Source: Eretmocerus hayati (Eukaryota; Arthropoda; Insecta; Hymenoptera; Aphelinidae). From it: DNA of 64,000 bases. Positions 47,629-57,659 of this stretch are shown here, piece by piece (position 1 is the first letter of the stretch; each line of letters begins with the position of its first letter). The position numbers were made by a program, and so were the translations under genes. The notes under the pieces were generated by a model. The model had not been told where the DNA came from, did no database searches, and saw only the letters and a list, made by a program, of their open reading frames with translations. The stretch is from the NCBI GenBank assembly GCA_029851415.1, contig CM056742.1:59298454-59362453 (forward strand). Reading direction: 5' to 3'.

Positions 47629-50600
47629 TTACAATATCAATTTCTCGTAATCTGTTAGGTGGTAACCGAATGGGAGAGACAGCTCTTCTGAAACATACCA
47701 TCGTTTTTTCAATACAACGCTACAGGATTTGGTCTCATCACGCGTAACAACTTCGTGTAGAGGTGTTCGTCGGATAGCTCTAAAGTTCAAATCTATAGTA
47801 CGTTCAGTACCTTTCAGTTCATTTCTATCGTGGAAGTACGATTCTAGTAATTCCTTAATACTTTCAAAATTTATCTTCAATGAATTTTCATAGTTAAGAG
47901 TTATCCCTTTCACTCTGCAACATTCAAAAGTGTTACCCTCTGATGTAACGCCGCGATACGCGTAAGATTTTGGTGCAATGGATATGAAGGTATCAATATA
48001 GGAACCCTCCCCGTATCCAACTAATTCATCCGTCATATCACCTAAAAGACTGCCGAGAGTCGGTTGGTATTGGCCTTTCCTATGACGGAACAAGGTCGAA
48101 TCAGTATCTGTATATATGATGGAATTACCAAGCTTTTCTAAGTAACTGTAAAGTACAAGTCGCGCTTGAGCAGTAGTGTACGCTGCAATTACGACATTTG
48201 TATTCCGTGCAGATACCACATTCTCTTCGCGGAATCGCCAATTCACGTACAGCGTTTCATCATTTACGGGTAGAATGTCGAAAATCTCTTTCCCGGGGTC
48301 AGTCACAAGTTTCAGTAATTCATCACGCGTTTTCACTACATTTGTTTGTTTCAAATTACTACGTTGTCCAAATTTTCCCCAAAGTGAGCACAAACAGAGC
48401 TTTGCAACAGCTCGCAGACCAGGATTTAACTCTATTTTTTCTCTATCAAGCATAATCCCCTCGTCACGTTCATATTCATGTAAGAATTTTGCTTTAGTGT
48501 CTTCGTTCGTGCACCAGGCAGGCCAACCACTGGCCTCTTGTTTTATCTTTAGAAATGTATCAACGTATTCGGTGAAGAGCCCCCCACTTTCACCATTGTA
48601 GCACGTCATCTCGTATTGCCAAATGATCGAAATCTCCATAATTTTGTATCCAAGGCGTACAGCCGCACGCAATTCGTCAACGACCCATGTGCCCCTTAAA
48701 ACACGATCAGAAATATTTTGATGATTACAATAGTCTTCGCGCATTTCATCACCGCAAGATCTACATAAGATGAATAACAAACGACCGTGCATCTTGATTG
48801 GAAGCAGAGGCATATAAGAGTCACGAGGTGGCAAAACAACACATTTCACTAAACCCTCTATACGAGACAAATCATTGGGGTCTCCATGAGTGAGTTCGTT
48901 GCACTCTTCCCCAATCAGGATTCGAGGATGTCCAATCGGATATTTACCTCGTTTACATACATACGGATACAATGAACAAATGTCTGTATATTTTATTTTC
49001 TCATCAGCTCTAACTCGATAGTAAGGTACAAAGTTTTCTGTGCGACCACCAAAAAATGCATCTCTAGGATCCAGCTTGACTTTAGCGATCAGTGGGTGAT
49101 TATCAACGTATTGCGTAATTTCAGGATGATCCTTTTTGAGTCTATCAAATTCACATTCCCAGATATATTCGAGCTCATAACCTAGATCCCTAATTTCTCT
49201 CAATTTACGCATCGTTTTTTCATATGCTTCAGTGAACGTTTGCCCATATATCATACGTTTATCTCTATTTTCCTTGAAACATATGGTACATGCATGGAAA
49301 AAACATCCCTGAAATTCAAAGACTTTGCCTTTTCCTGAATTTTCCAGGTATCCGTCCACCAGATATCCCTCAGGGAGTCTGTATTCACGCTGTCTGCCAG
49401 CATGTATTATCGTTTCATTGAGTTCGTGTTCACGCCAGAGTAGCCATTCCAAAGCTTTTTGTGAGTGTTTTTCCGCTCTACGATAACCACTTTTGGGAAT
49501 GAGTCCAATCATTTTGGGTTTGAGGAAATTTTTCCTGTATACTACAGAGCATGCACTAGCTATTGTTACGGCTTCCGTAAATGGACAAACATTACCGATG
49601 GAATCAAATATTTTTTTGAAAGATAAGCATGAAAGTCTTAATATTTCAACATCTAAACGACAATACTTCACGATCTCTTCCCTCATAACAAAATTATATT
49701 GGGTAACATTTGCATCATACCAGTCCAGAAACTTTTCTCTCTCTTTTACGTTCATTGAATCTATACCATAAAATGAGGGGTCAGGTAATGGTCCTGAATA
49801 ATTCTCATTTTCAGGAGTATTGAAATAATGTGGGAAATATCCCTTCCCCAAGTGTGCAGGGAGCCCGAAAGCCTCTGGTAATTTAGCCAATTTCATGTGG
49901 AAATAATTAAAGCTGTCGATAAATTTTGTTCTACCAAGAGTCAAACTAATAACTTTGGTCCCATTCAAAATCAAATTAGGCTTCAAACCGTTTGCGTTTT
50001 CAACGATTTCCTGCAAAACAAATTGCACATCGAAGCCACCCCCGTGGTGCGAGATACATATTATCTGCTCGAATGCTGTTTTTCTACGGATACATAACGA
50101 TATGAGCTTTTTTATGGGATTTTCTCGCCATACATGCTCACGGATCCCACAGATGTTACAGATAGCACTCATATCATCATTATCTATACAAGCATAGCAG
50201 ACTTGCTGAAGAACGCATAGATTTGGAATGTGAACAGTGGTGGAAGAGTGCTTCTTATGTTTCAGATTCTGTTGAGTTTCTAAGTCAAAAAAGATATAAA
50301 GAACTTTACGCACTTGAACTGTATTATCCAATGGCTGCATGAAACAAAATTCGTTTGAAGAATGTTTGACTTGACAATATGTACACCAGCTTGTTCCACA
50401 CACGTGGACACCTCTAAATCTATGGATTTGTTTGCAACAATTTGAGCATATCTGTATAATATCACAAATTTTCCTATTCCCTTTCTTATACGAGCCTTCT
50501 TTCTTATGATTTTCGAAACATACATCATTAAAAAAATATCTGTTACAGTCGTTACATTTACGAATGGTATCTTTATTGCTCAAACATGGAGGTGAGACAT

Positions 50601-51879
50601 AACACTTGATGCATTTCGCTGAACAAATATGTTGATCTATGTACTTGGAACTCTTATTACAATGATCACAGTAGAAACGATTCTTTGCAGCGGCAGTGAG
50701 ATTCAGAATTGTATCGAAATGCTGATGAGTATGATCATACAACAGATTAATGTATCCTTGCAGTGGGGTACTGAGTGTGTTTGAACCATCAAAAAATGGA
50801 CTTTCACCGGTTCCTAAGCTGTTTTCAGAAAATACACGTATAGCGATTCCGCGACGTGCATAGTAAGTTTGGAATGATGCGATCTCTGGATATCCGCATC
50901 CATGCTCAGGGACAGAAACGCCAGCTATCTCAACAAGCTGCTGAGCTCTATCACGTTGTAAAGAGCGTCGAGAATCACGCACGCTATTCCACAGTTTCTT
51001 CATCTCGTCGGAAGTATCGTTTTTTTTCTCAAGATGTGCCTCTCCAACTACTAATGCTCGTGGTAAGCATAAATTATCATCGTTCACTATTGAAACGATA
51101 GATCTCTGATTTATCGCGTCAATATTCATAGGTTTCCGGGAACGCCCTGAACCCTTGGGGATTTCTACGAATGTTACTTCCAATCCAAATGTATCATCGA
51201 TTTGAAAGCTATCATTACTCTGACTCAATCGTGAAATTAGATCCCAAAGATCTTCATGCGTAAACTTTTCAATTGGTCTATGTGAAAGACCTGCAGGCCC
51301 ATGGGGAAGATGATTTGAGCTGATTGACACCCCAATGAGTTCATTTTCACTCCCTAAATCAACGATGTATCGCCATATATCACGGATGCTACTTTCCAGC
51401 CAAAGAACAGGATTCATACTACCTCTCGGAGGTGGTAATACTTGTAAAATAACGCGTCGCGCATTGACTCTGAACTTTGGTATGTAACGATTTCCTTCGC
51501 TTAGAACTATGAATCGCTCACCCATCGGCTTAATCTTTGAATACGCAGAGTTGTCGATGTTACGTGGGGCGCTGTTGCAATCATTGTTCTCGTGCTGCCT
51601 ATCACAAGTAGAATCAGTAGTAGCAGCATCAATACGACCACCAGCCTTTTGTATTGAAGCGCACTGTGAAGATGATGATCCCTGAGCAGTGTCTATACCT
51701 TCCCCGTATATCTGTTGCACTCTATTACTTTTGATGGTACGCATGAATTGTACGTTGTCCCTCTCCGTAGTATCTAGAAAATATGATAAGATGAGACACA
51801 ATCCATGCATCTTGGAAACACTATGTGAGCACTTCTTCAATGTAAATTTTTGAGGTACTATGCAAATCATCAGTTTCAC
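47629..51879 (-). CDS. Protein-primed family B DNA polymerase of element B, uninterrupted
   Basis: The 1,416-codon frame has no stop. An N-terminal half (about 130-390) carries LCLPRALVVGEAHLEKK; a Cys/His-rich zinc region lies at about 403-512. Exo I FFDLET is near 530, Exo II GGFDVQF near 614 and Exo III YCRLDVE near 739. A V-E/Y-x-F-x-G-C-F-F-H segment near 853-862 is the VSR-like insert of viral polymerases. Pol A TDICSLYPY is near 965, Pol B KLCLCSLWGKFGQR near 1160 and Pol C YTDTDST near 1256. All catalytic acids are present. The frame opens at GTG. The first ATGs are at 51870, 51810 and 51744, and a TTTTCTAG acceptor near 51777 suggests a spliced first exon, so the start is uncertain. 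Confidence 0.93.
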   Translation of the reverse strand: MKLMICIVPQKFTLKKCSHSVSKMHGLCLILSYFLDTTERDNVQFMRTIKSNRVQQIYGEGIDTAQGSSSSQCASIQKAGGRIDAATTDSTCDRQHENNDCNSAPRNIDNSAYSKIKPMGERFIVLSEGNRYIPKFRVNARRVILQVLPPPRGSMNPVLWLESSIRDIWRYIVDLGSENELIGVSISSNHLPHGPAGLSHRPIEKFTHEDLWDLISRLSQSNDSFQIDDTFGLEVTFVEIPKGSGRSRKPMNIDAINQRSIVSIVNDDNLCLPRALVVGEAHLEKKNDTSDEMKKLWNSVRDSRRSLQRDRAQQLVEIAGVSVPEHGCGYPEIASFQTYYARRGIAIRVFSENSLGTGESPFFDGSNTLSTPLQGYINLLYDHTHQHFDTILNLTAAAKNRFYCDHCNKSSKYIDQHICSAKCIKCYVSPPCLSNKDTIRKCNDCNRYFFNDVCFENHKKEGSYKKGNRKICDIIQICSNCCKQIHRFRGVHVCGTSWCTYCQVKHSSNEFCFMQPLDNTVQVRKVLYIFFDLETQQNLKHKKHSSTTVHIPNLCVLQQVCYACIDNDDMSAICNICGIREHVWRENPIKKLISLCIRRKTAFEQIICISHHGGGFDVQFVLQEIVENANGLKPNLILNGTKVISLTLGRTKFIDSFNYFHMKLAKLPEAFGLPAHLGKGYFPHYFNTPENENYSGPLPDPSFYGIDSMNVKEREKFLDWYDANVTQYNFVMREEIVKYCRLDVEILRLSCLSFKKIFDSIGNVCPFTEAVTIASACSVVYRKNFLKPKMIGLIPKSGYRRAEKHSQKALEWLLWREHELNETIIHAGRQREYRLPEGYLVDGYLENSGKGKVFEFQGCFFHACTICFKENRDKRMIYGQTFTEAYEKTMRKLREIRDLGYELEYIWECEFDRLKKDHPEITQYVDNHPLIAKVKLDPRDAFFGGRTENFVPYYRVRADEKIKYTDICSLYPYVCKRGKYPIGHPRILIGEECNELTHGDPNDLSRIEGLVKCVVLPPRDSYMPLLPIKMHGRLLFILCRSCGDEMREDYCNHQNISDRVLRGTWVVDELRAAVRLGYKIMEISIIWQYEMTCYNGESGGLFTEYVDTFLKIKQEASGWPAWCTNEDTKAKFLHEYERDEGIMLDREKIELNPGLRAVAKLCLCSLWGKFGQRSNLKQTNVVKTRDELLKLVTDPGKEIFDILPVNDETLYVNWRFREENVVSARNTNVVIAAYTTAQARLVLYSYLEKLGNSIIYTDTDSTLFRHRKGQYQPTLGSLLGDMTDELVGYGEGSYIDTFISIAPKSYAYRGVTSEGNTFECCRVKGITLNYENSLKINFESIKELLESYFHDRNELKGTERTIDLNFRAIRRTPLHEVVTRDETKSCSVVLKKRWYVSEELSLPFGYHLTDYEKLIL

Positions 51880-52284
51880 CAGGAAAGCGGTAAAACTTTC
51901 TAGATTATTGCTCTAAAATCTATACAACTCAATCACGATGTGTATAGTTGACTTTCAATCTTTTGTAAGGGTATTGTGCATTTTATTCTACAGTGCGACG
52001 TAGCAAAGAAGAGAAGTGATCAAATTGCTAAACAACTTGTCACACAATACTAAAAGTGTTGTACTGCGTGAATTCTCAGACACCCTCAAGATAATGTAGA
52101 AATCAATAAGGTTGCTCAGACCAACTTATTGAACAGCTCAACTTTGAATCCAATACGAGGAGGTCTTCGAAACTCTTAGAATACTCAATATTAGAAAGGG
52201 TGAACTTTCATTTTAGTTGCATTATATGACGAGGTGATTTTTTTATTTGAATATGCCCATTCACCACACTAATAGATATGGTTG

Positions 52285-53782
52285 TCAGTGATTGCTTTCC
52301 TTATGTTCAAATGTAATCATACCTTCATTATCATGTATAGTCATTGGTAGCGTCTCGTTGGGTTCTCGGAAAGAAAGCGGTTGGTCTTCTATGACATGAT
52401 ACATTTGTTCATAAGATGAAGGATTTTCAGTGAGGTATTGTAATGGAAATGCTCTTTCTGGCTCTTGAGTGATGAGCAAAAAATTCCCGTCGGAAGTGTT
52501 GCGGGAACCATTATCAGTCTGTCCGTCGAAATCTGAACGCTCGACACACTGCCCACCGGAACAGTTTTGTACAGTATCTGTGTGTCCTGTATAGGATCGC
52601 TTGAGTACAGTTGCTAATGGATTCACTGGTCGGTCTATTGATACAGTTGTATTACACTCTCCAGAGGTGTCCACTGTAGATGAAAGATACTCTAATCGAT
52701 TATCATTGAAAGACGATTGAGAACTCGAAAAACTGAAGGACATAGTGTCCTGTATCTGCCTCATTGGGGTACTCTGGTCTTGCGCTTCGGGTGGACTCTG
52801 TTCATTCGATGATTGACTTGTCAAAGTAGGATCAGGGTCGGTCTCATCTGAAGCTATTGATGACTGTTCGCTTGACGATGTATCAGATTCGATGAGCGAT
52901 GTCAATACTGTAACAGATGAATAAAGTGTTTTACTAATCGCTTTGATATCAAAGCTTCAAAAATGAGCGGTTCTTTGCAGGGTTGTCCACAGGATTGAAA
53001 AATACCAAATCACGACATCTGAAAGAGTGCTCTCTCAACATAAATCAGCTAACACGAACAGATTTTGACTGAAAATCAGCTATTTACGCTAGTTTTCAGC
53101 TATTGTAGCTCATTTTCAGTGAAAACCCGTTCGTGTTAGCTGATTGATGTTGAGAGAGTGGGGGAAGTTGAAGTACATGGGCATGAAAATTTCCTTCTGC
53201 CCTATCTCTATATGTTCTCAAACTTATCCTTTTCCTCGGAAGGCATGATCATACAGCAATAGAGTAAAATGCAATATATTGCTCAAAAATATTGATTGAT
53301 CACCACAATATCCATATCGACGCAAATACTTGTAAGAATGTACACAAAATCTTTGTTGTGATGAAAAGCCAATACTAACCTTGCATCTCTCGATAATCAT
53401 GTCTCAAACGAGACAAAGATGGTAGATGTTGCATGTTCCGACGTTCCATAATACGTCCAGCAATCAATATAGCAAGTCTGTTGCCTTGGAAAAATATTCT
53501 ATGGCAGCGAGCAAGCTCTCGGCTTGAACAAGTGCATAACAACCAAGTCAACATCTTTGATATTGTATTGATATCTTGTGGTCTTCTCAATAGTCTACGA
53601 TAGAGCGTTCTGCATCGTAGTCTGATTCCAGGGTGACGAGCCCAAATGGCTAGATGATTGCAGATTCGATTCACAACACTGCTGAGATTTTGCAATTCAC
53701 TAGTCTCCATATCGAAACTGCGTAAGTGATGCGATCGGCTAACCAATCTCTCAGAGACTACATACGAGTGATGTATACGCAC
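52285..53782 (-). CDS. Element B two-exon gene: basic N-terminus, acidic Ser-rich C-terminus
   Basis: The two frames join in phase by a 472-nt GT-AG intron (53379-52908; donor GTTAGT, acceptor TGTTACAG). The second frame lacks an ATG at its start, which supports splicing. From ATG 53710 the product has about 317 residues. Exon 1 is Arg-rich and helical (CRTLYRRLLRRPQDINT, ELARCHRIFF). Exon 2 is Ser/Asp/Glu/Gln-rich and probably disordered, ending MITFEHKESNH. A basic head with an acidic disordered tail would fit a DNA-bound or terminal-protein-like factor next to polB, but I see no known motif. The intron carries a hairpin. Confidence 0.65.
53030..53159. repeat. Hairpin in the intron of the 52285-53782 gene
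   Basis: CTCTCTCAACATAAATCAGC and AACACGAACAG at the left recur reversed as GTTCGTGTTAGCTGATTGATG and TTGAGAGAG at the right. The inner parts also pair (ACTGAAAATCAGCT with its reverse). It is about 130 bp with a small loop and may be a MITE or a structured intronic element. Confidence 0.7.
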
Positions 53783-54051
53783 ACCTTTTATAAGGGTTGG
53801 CTACCCTCTTGTATAGCAGAGTCTCGCTGAGTATGCGTAAGATAGAGGGCTACTTCCCTCAGTGGTGGAGAGAGGCTGTTGACATAGAAAGCTTTGTACC
53901 GTACTGCATTCGAGTATATTGTATCTGACGAGTAGAATGAATTTTCGTTCCGCTCACTTCAGTAGGGACACACAAATCATCTAGTCCAGAATCTCGTAGA
54001 TTGTATAGATATTTATCATACAGTATATAATACCACAGACTTCAGATCCTC

Positions 54052-54502
54052 GGAGGGCCATGATGAATTACCGACGCTCGTATACCAAAACGAGAGAAAA
54101 GAGCATGAATATTTAATGAATCTACTGCCATCCACGCATTAGTGAACTACTCACAATGATCTGGATACATTACCATTTCTATTGACTAGAATATCGTGGG
54201 TATAGTTTTGTACAGCGTTCTGATCTGTACATTTATGCAAATGAATTATGATATTGTTGCCCAAACGTAGCACCACCCTTATTTACACAGATTGTACTAC
54301 AGTCATAAATGAACTCCCTGCTCGCTAAAATGGCTACAATCATATTTACGTAAAATTCAATTAGTGGCTATCTCACTCCTTTTGTGTACTGTATCAAACG
54401 GTTTATCATAGGTCCCCAAATCTACACGGCTATATTTTGCTTCCCTTACACAACTGTTCCACGTATGAATAATAATGAGGCCATTTCCTCGGAGGTCTCA
54501 GC
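54052..54502 (+). repeat. Internal direct repeat of element B, right copy
   Basis: It matches 41923-42372 in the same orientation, 12.1 kb apart. Its downstream end holds the ATG (54465) and first codons of the following gene. The conserved blocks lie upstream of that ATG and include a run of TATA-like sequence, so they probably contain the promoter. Confidence 0.8.
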
Positions 54503-54698
54503 TTTTCTATCCCTCTCTACAATCGAAAAAGGGATTATTGACGTTCTTATCAGAGGCTCAAGAGATATGAGGGACTTCGAAATGGAGTATCGTCCAAAAA
54601 TTGGTAACTCGTATCATCAGTTCCTTCACGCTCTTCGAAGACACCAGAACCATGGAGAATTCACTTTTTTGCGTAAGTCCTCTTCCGCTACTCAGTGA
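54465..54698 (+). CDS. Small overlapping frame of 77 residues, unknown
   Basis: ATG 54465 opens MNNNEAISSEVSAFLSLSTI and a helical segment RDMRDFEMEYRPKIG, ending at 54698. It overlaps the next gene by 47 bp in another frame. A GTAAGT lies at 54673, so the frame may instead be a first exon spliced to a later acceptor. I do not recognise it. Confidence 0.5.
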   Translation: MNNNEAISSEVSAFLSLSTIEKGIIDVLIRGSRDMRDFEMEYRPKIGNSYHQFLHALRRHQNHGEFTFLRKSSSATQ

Positions 54699-55988
54699 AG
54701 AGGATATTGAGGAGGGGCTTAAAGCTGGTCCAATGACGGATGAAGATCTGGCGTGGATCGACTGTATCGCAACCGATCCGTCGTATATTATTTACGACTT
54801 GGATAATAAAAATATTCGTCCAGGTGAAAAGAGTGTGCCCTGTGATCAAAGTGTTCCTATGCCTGTACCAGTTGAAATAATCACCATCAATGAGGAAGAA
54901 TCGCCCTCAAATATTGTGTGTGAAAAGCCATCGTTCGTAGACACGATTGCTAATACTATTGATGTTGGAGGTGATAGAAAAATCACCATGATCAGCAAGG
55001 TAGAGAGAGTAGTAGGTAATGTACCCTTTGATGGCATTAACTCTCATTCTACTTCTCGAACTTTTGGCACAATAAGAGAAGCAATCAAAGCTACAGAAAA
55101 TCTATGCATAAATGATGGAAAAAACATTGTGATAGACATAGTATCGGCACCGATTGCTCGTACTAAACCAAGAATAATAAGTGATCTTAAGTTGGATAAA
55201 AATAATAGAGTGCTAATCAAGAAACCGAAACAATCTAAGAAAGTGTGTGATGATATTCAACAAATTCTAAAAAAACTGCCAAAATCGACAGAAGTCATTT
55301 CATTCATAAAACGGAAAAGGATTGATTATGCGAAAACTCATCCCAAAGATAAAGTGGGTATTCGGAATCCTCAGACTCCAATCTTTGAAAATTATGCAAA
55401 TGGTGACATGTTCACCGATGTATTTCACCGTACGCATACCGTATCAGGTGTTGGCTTATTATGTAGTCATCTGCTACTATTAGGAGATTCCATCGAAACA
55501 CAACAGCTCGGTCATGATATACGAGGAATTTTCATAGCACGAGCTGAAACCTTGCTCGAGGCTCATAAATCACTTCTGACAGGAAATGACTTCTTAGAGA
55601 AGACGATACAGGACTTTTTTTCTACCGTAAAAATTATACCATATCCAAATTTTATCACCGCTTCCCATCTGAAGATGGGGAAGTCAACTCAGATCATTCA
55701 GGATATGCGACTGAATTTGCATACTCTTCAAGCTGTATTGTGTATATAGTGAGTATTCTCTATTTACTCATTTTCGCTTTTTCCACAATATACACCCATA
55801 ATTTTTTCAGTATGCGTCGATTCATCAACCCCATGTGCGGGGCTGCCCTGATCGCGAACATCGAGGTGTCCGCGTATCGTGGCTCAGAGCTACAATATCC
55901 GTATGGGAACGAAGCGTTCCTGAAACATATAACACCAGCTCAATTCAGAGCCATTATAAGAGAACGCCTGAATTTTCCTGATGAATAA
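54652..55988 (+). CDS. Element B two-exon gene of about 424 residues, unknown
   Basis: Exon 54652-55748 joins exon 55811-55988 by a 62-nt GT-AG intron (GTGAGT donor, TTTTTTCAG acceptor) that keeps the frame and skips the apparent stop at 55747. The start at 54652 has a good context (ACCATGG). The N-terminus is acidic (LLSEEDIEEGLKAGPMTDED), the middle is Lys-rich (LIKKPKQSKKVCDDIQQILK), and the end of exon 1 is helical; exon 2 reads RRFINPMCGAALIAN and ends NFPDE. AATAAA overlaps the stop at 55984. No family is recognised. Confidence 0.7.
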
Positions 55989-56045
55989 AAGTTTTTTCAT
56001 TTTTGAATAAGTTTCTTTTTTTTCCAAATCCCCTCTCCCTATTTG

Positions 56046-56497
56046 GGCGGATTAGGCCTCTTGGGGACACCGCCTTCACCTTGGTGAAAAACAAAAACGC
56101 ACCAATGTACCTACCTCCGGGGTGGTGTGGAAATGGTACAGGACTGCATACTTGGAACTATTCCCCCGATGCCCTGCATCCCTAGTGTAATTCCCAGACA
56201 CTTGGTACAACACGGCTCTCGGTGCTCTGTATCCCGGGACCCTCCCCCTGGAGCGACCTAGTGCCTTCAAACCTGGGGCCCTCACAGCTACTGCCCTCAG
56301 GGCCCTCACAGCTGCTACCCTGACACCTAAAGCCCTCACACCTACTGCCCTCACACCTGGTGCCCTGACACCTGGTGCCCTGACACCTGGTGCCACCTGG
56401 CACCTGGCGCCCTGACACCTGGTGCCACCTGCTACCCCTCCTGGCGCGGCGTCTCTCCATACCTGGTGTGTGCTCGGACTGGCCTATATCCACTACT
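56046..56497. repeat. Right terminal inverted repeat of element B
   Basis: It is the reverse complement of 38831-39282 and ends CCACTACT before the ATTCTC duplication. It contains the reversed minisatellite at 56268-56432. Confidence 0.9.
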
Positions 56498-56519
56498 ATT
56501 CTCATTCACCTCTTGGAAG

Positions 56520-57400
56520 TTATTTTTTGTATTCGGTCGCTGACTAGCCACAGTCACTACCAATTCATGAGCAGAGGCTGTATAGTTTTGGACAAACGAG
56601 ATAGCCCTTCGGGTAATCCTTCTGTATCGACGGTTGAAGGGGGTATTTTTCCTGGACCGAATAATGTGACAAGAAGATAGAGACCAGTGACTATCCAGAG
56701 GAACTTATAAGCAAATCTTCAATGACATGATAAGGTGAGAGAATTATGGAGTATCGTAAATGCGTTCCTTCATAAACAATGTAGGGTACGAATCTCTCAA
56801 AGAAACTGTGTCCATGATGGCCGAGAATGTTGGTATTGACATATTCAACTAAAATGGATTAGAAAATAACAAACAGCCCATCCCTCTCATGAACGCCATA
56901 CATAATCAATTCGAAGCTCCTCCAGCTTCAACTGATGATACTCCGGGCCCATTTGCGATATCGCAATCCTGTGAAGGTGCTCAAGTTATGTTGAGGCGCA
57001 ATATTTGGGTAGCGAAAAGCTTAGCTAATGGACCAGTTTGAACAGTAGCTGGTGCTTGTTCATACTCGTGGCATTTGACTATGTGGCATCCTGCTTTTAT
57101 ATTCCATCTATCATATTCGTGAACGAACTGTTGGAAATCCAATTCGTTTCGTCTCCCGTGGATTTCAGAATCATGTCGAAATCAGCTTGAGTTCGAAGCT
57201 GGCAAAGTGGGTAAAGCGAAAAAAGCAGAAATTTTTGTCTCGTGGTATCCCATATAACTTAGTTACATGAGTCACAAACACCATTCGAATTGGTACTGTA
57301 ACTCAACATTAGATGAGTTACATACCCCATTCAGATTGATGCTGTAACTCATGAGTTACATGAATTACAGAATTGAGTAGATCAGTCGAAATTATCAATT
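56520..57400 (+). pseudogene. PIF1-like helicase remnant, right of element B
   Basis: At about 56950-57080 the text reads CEGAQVMLRRNIWVAKSLAN followed by GPV and a stop, which is the C-terminal G-A-x-V-M-L-x-x-N signature of PIF1 helicases. It continues the remnant at 38455-38797 across element B. Many stops and shifts show long decay. Repeats of TGAGTTACAT occur at 57260-57370. Confidence 0.65.
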
Positions 57401-57659
57401 AGAGAACCAGCAACTTTGGGATTGTTCAGCTTCTAATCAAAGCTCATGAGTCTGTGGTGAAGATTTTGCTGATTGATGCGATATTTTCTCGTTCGATGGC
57501 AATTGATATTGGAAAAAGTAATCTAACCACTTCTCGATTATTCGGACAGTTAATTGCCTAATGTCAGGGAAATTCCATTCCGACGTTTCGGGTGTATATT
57601 ACAGACACCTCTCATCTGGGAATTTTATATAAACATGAGACTATAACACCAAATTACAA

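Larger units (their letters stand above)
38831..56497. mobile_element. Element B: complete Polinton-like element, 17,667 bp
   Basis: The element is bounded by 452-bp terminal inverted repeats (38831-39282 and 56046-56497) starting AGTAGTGGATATAGG, and by the 6-bp direct repeat ATTCTC (38825-38830 and 56498-56503). Polintons make 6-bp duplications. Inside are an uninterrupted family B polymerase, an exonuclease-like gene, three other gene models and an internal direct repeat. No integrase, ATPase, protease or capsid was recognised. Repeats that look identical imply a recent insertion. It differs from Polinton A in polymerase lineage and gene content. Confidence 0.9.

Noticed and set aside
47629..51879. 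The GTG at 51879 as the true polymerase start
   Set aside because: The first 37 codons look intronic, with a polypyrimidine-AG acceptor near 51777. An ATG at 51744 or a spliced upstream exon is more plausible.
53375..53782. The 135-codon frame as a separate complete gene
   Set aside because: Its stop lies in a GTTAGT splice donor and the next frame lacks an ATG. The two join in phase.
41923..54502. The 450-bp direct repeats as LTRs of a retroelement
   Set aside because: They lack TG...CA ends and a primer-binding site, contain a start codon of a gene, match only in two blocks, and lie inside an element already bounded by inverted repeats and a target duplication.
54673..54695. A 23-nt intron joining the frames at 54465 and 54652
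   Set aside because: GT and AG are present but the length is far below that of functional introns. An overlapping start or a longer intron is more likely.
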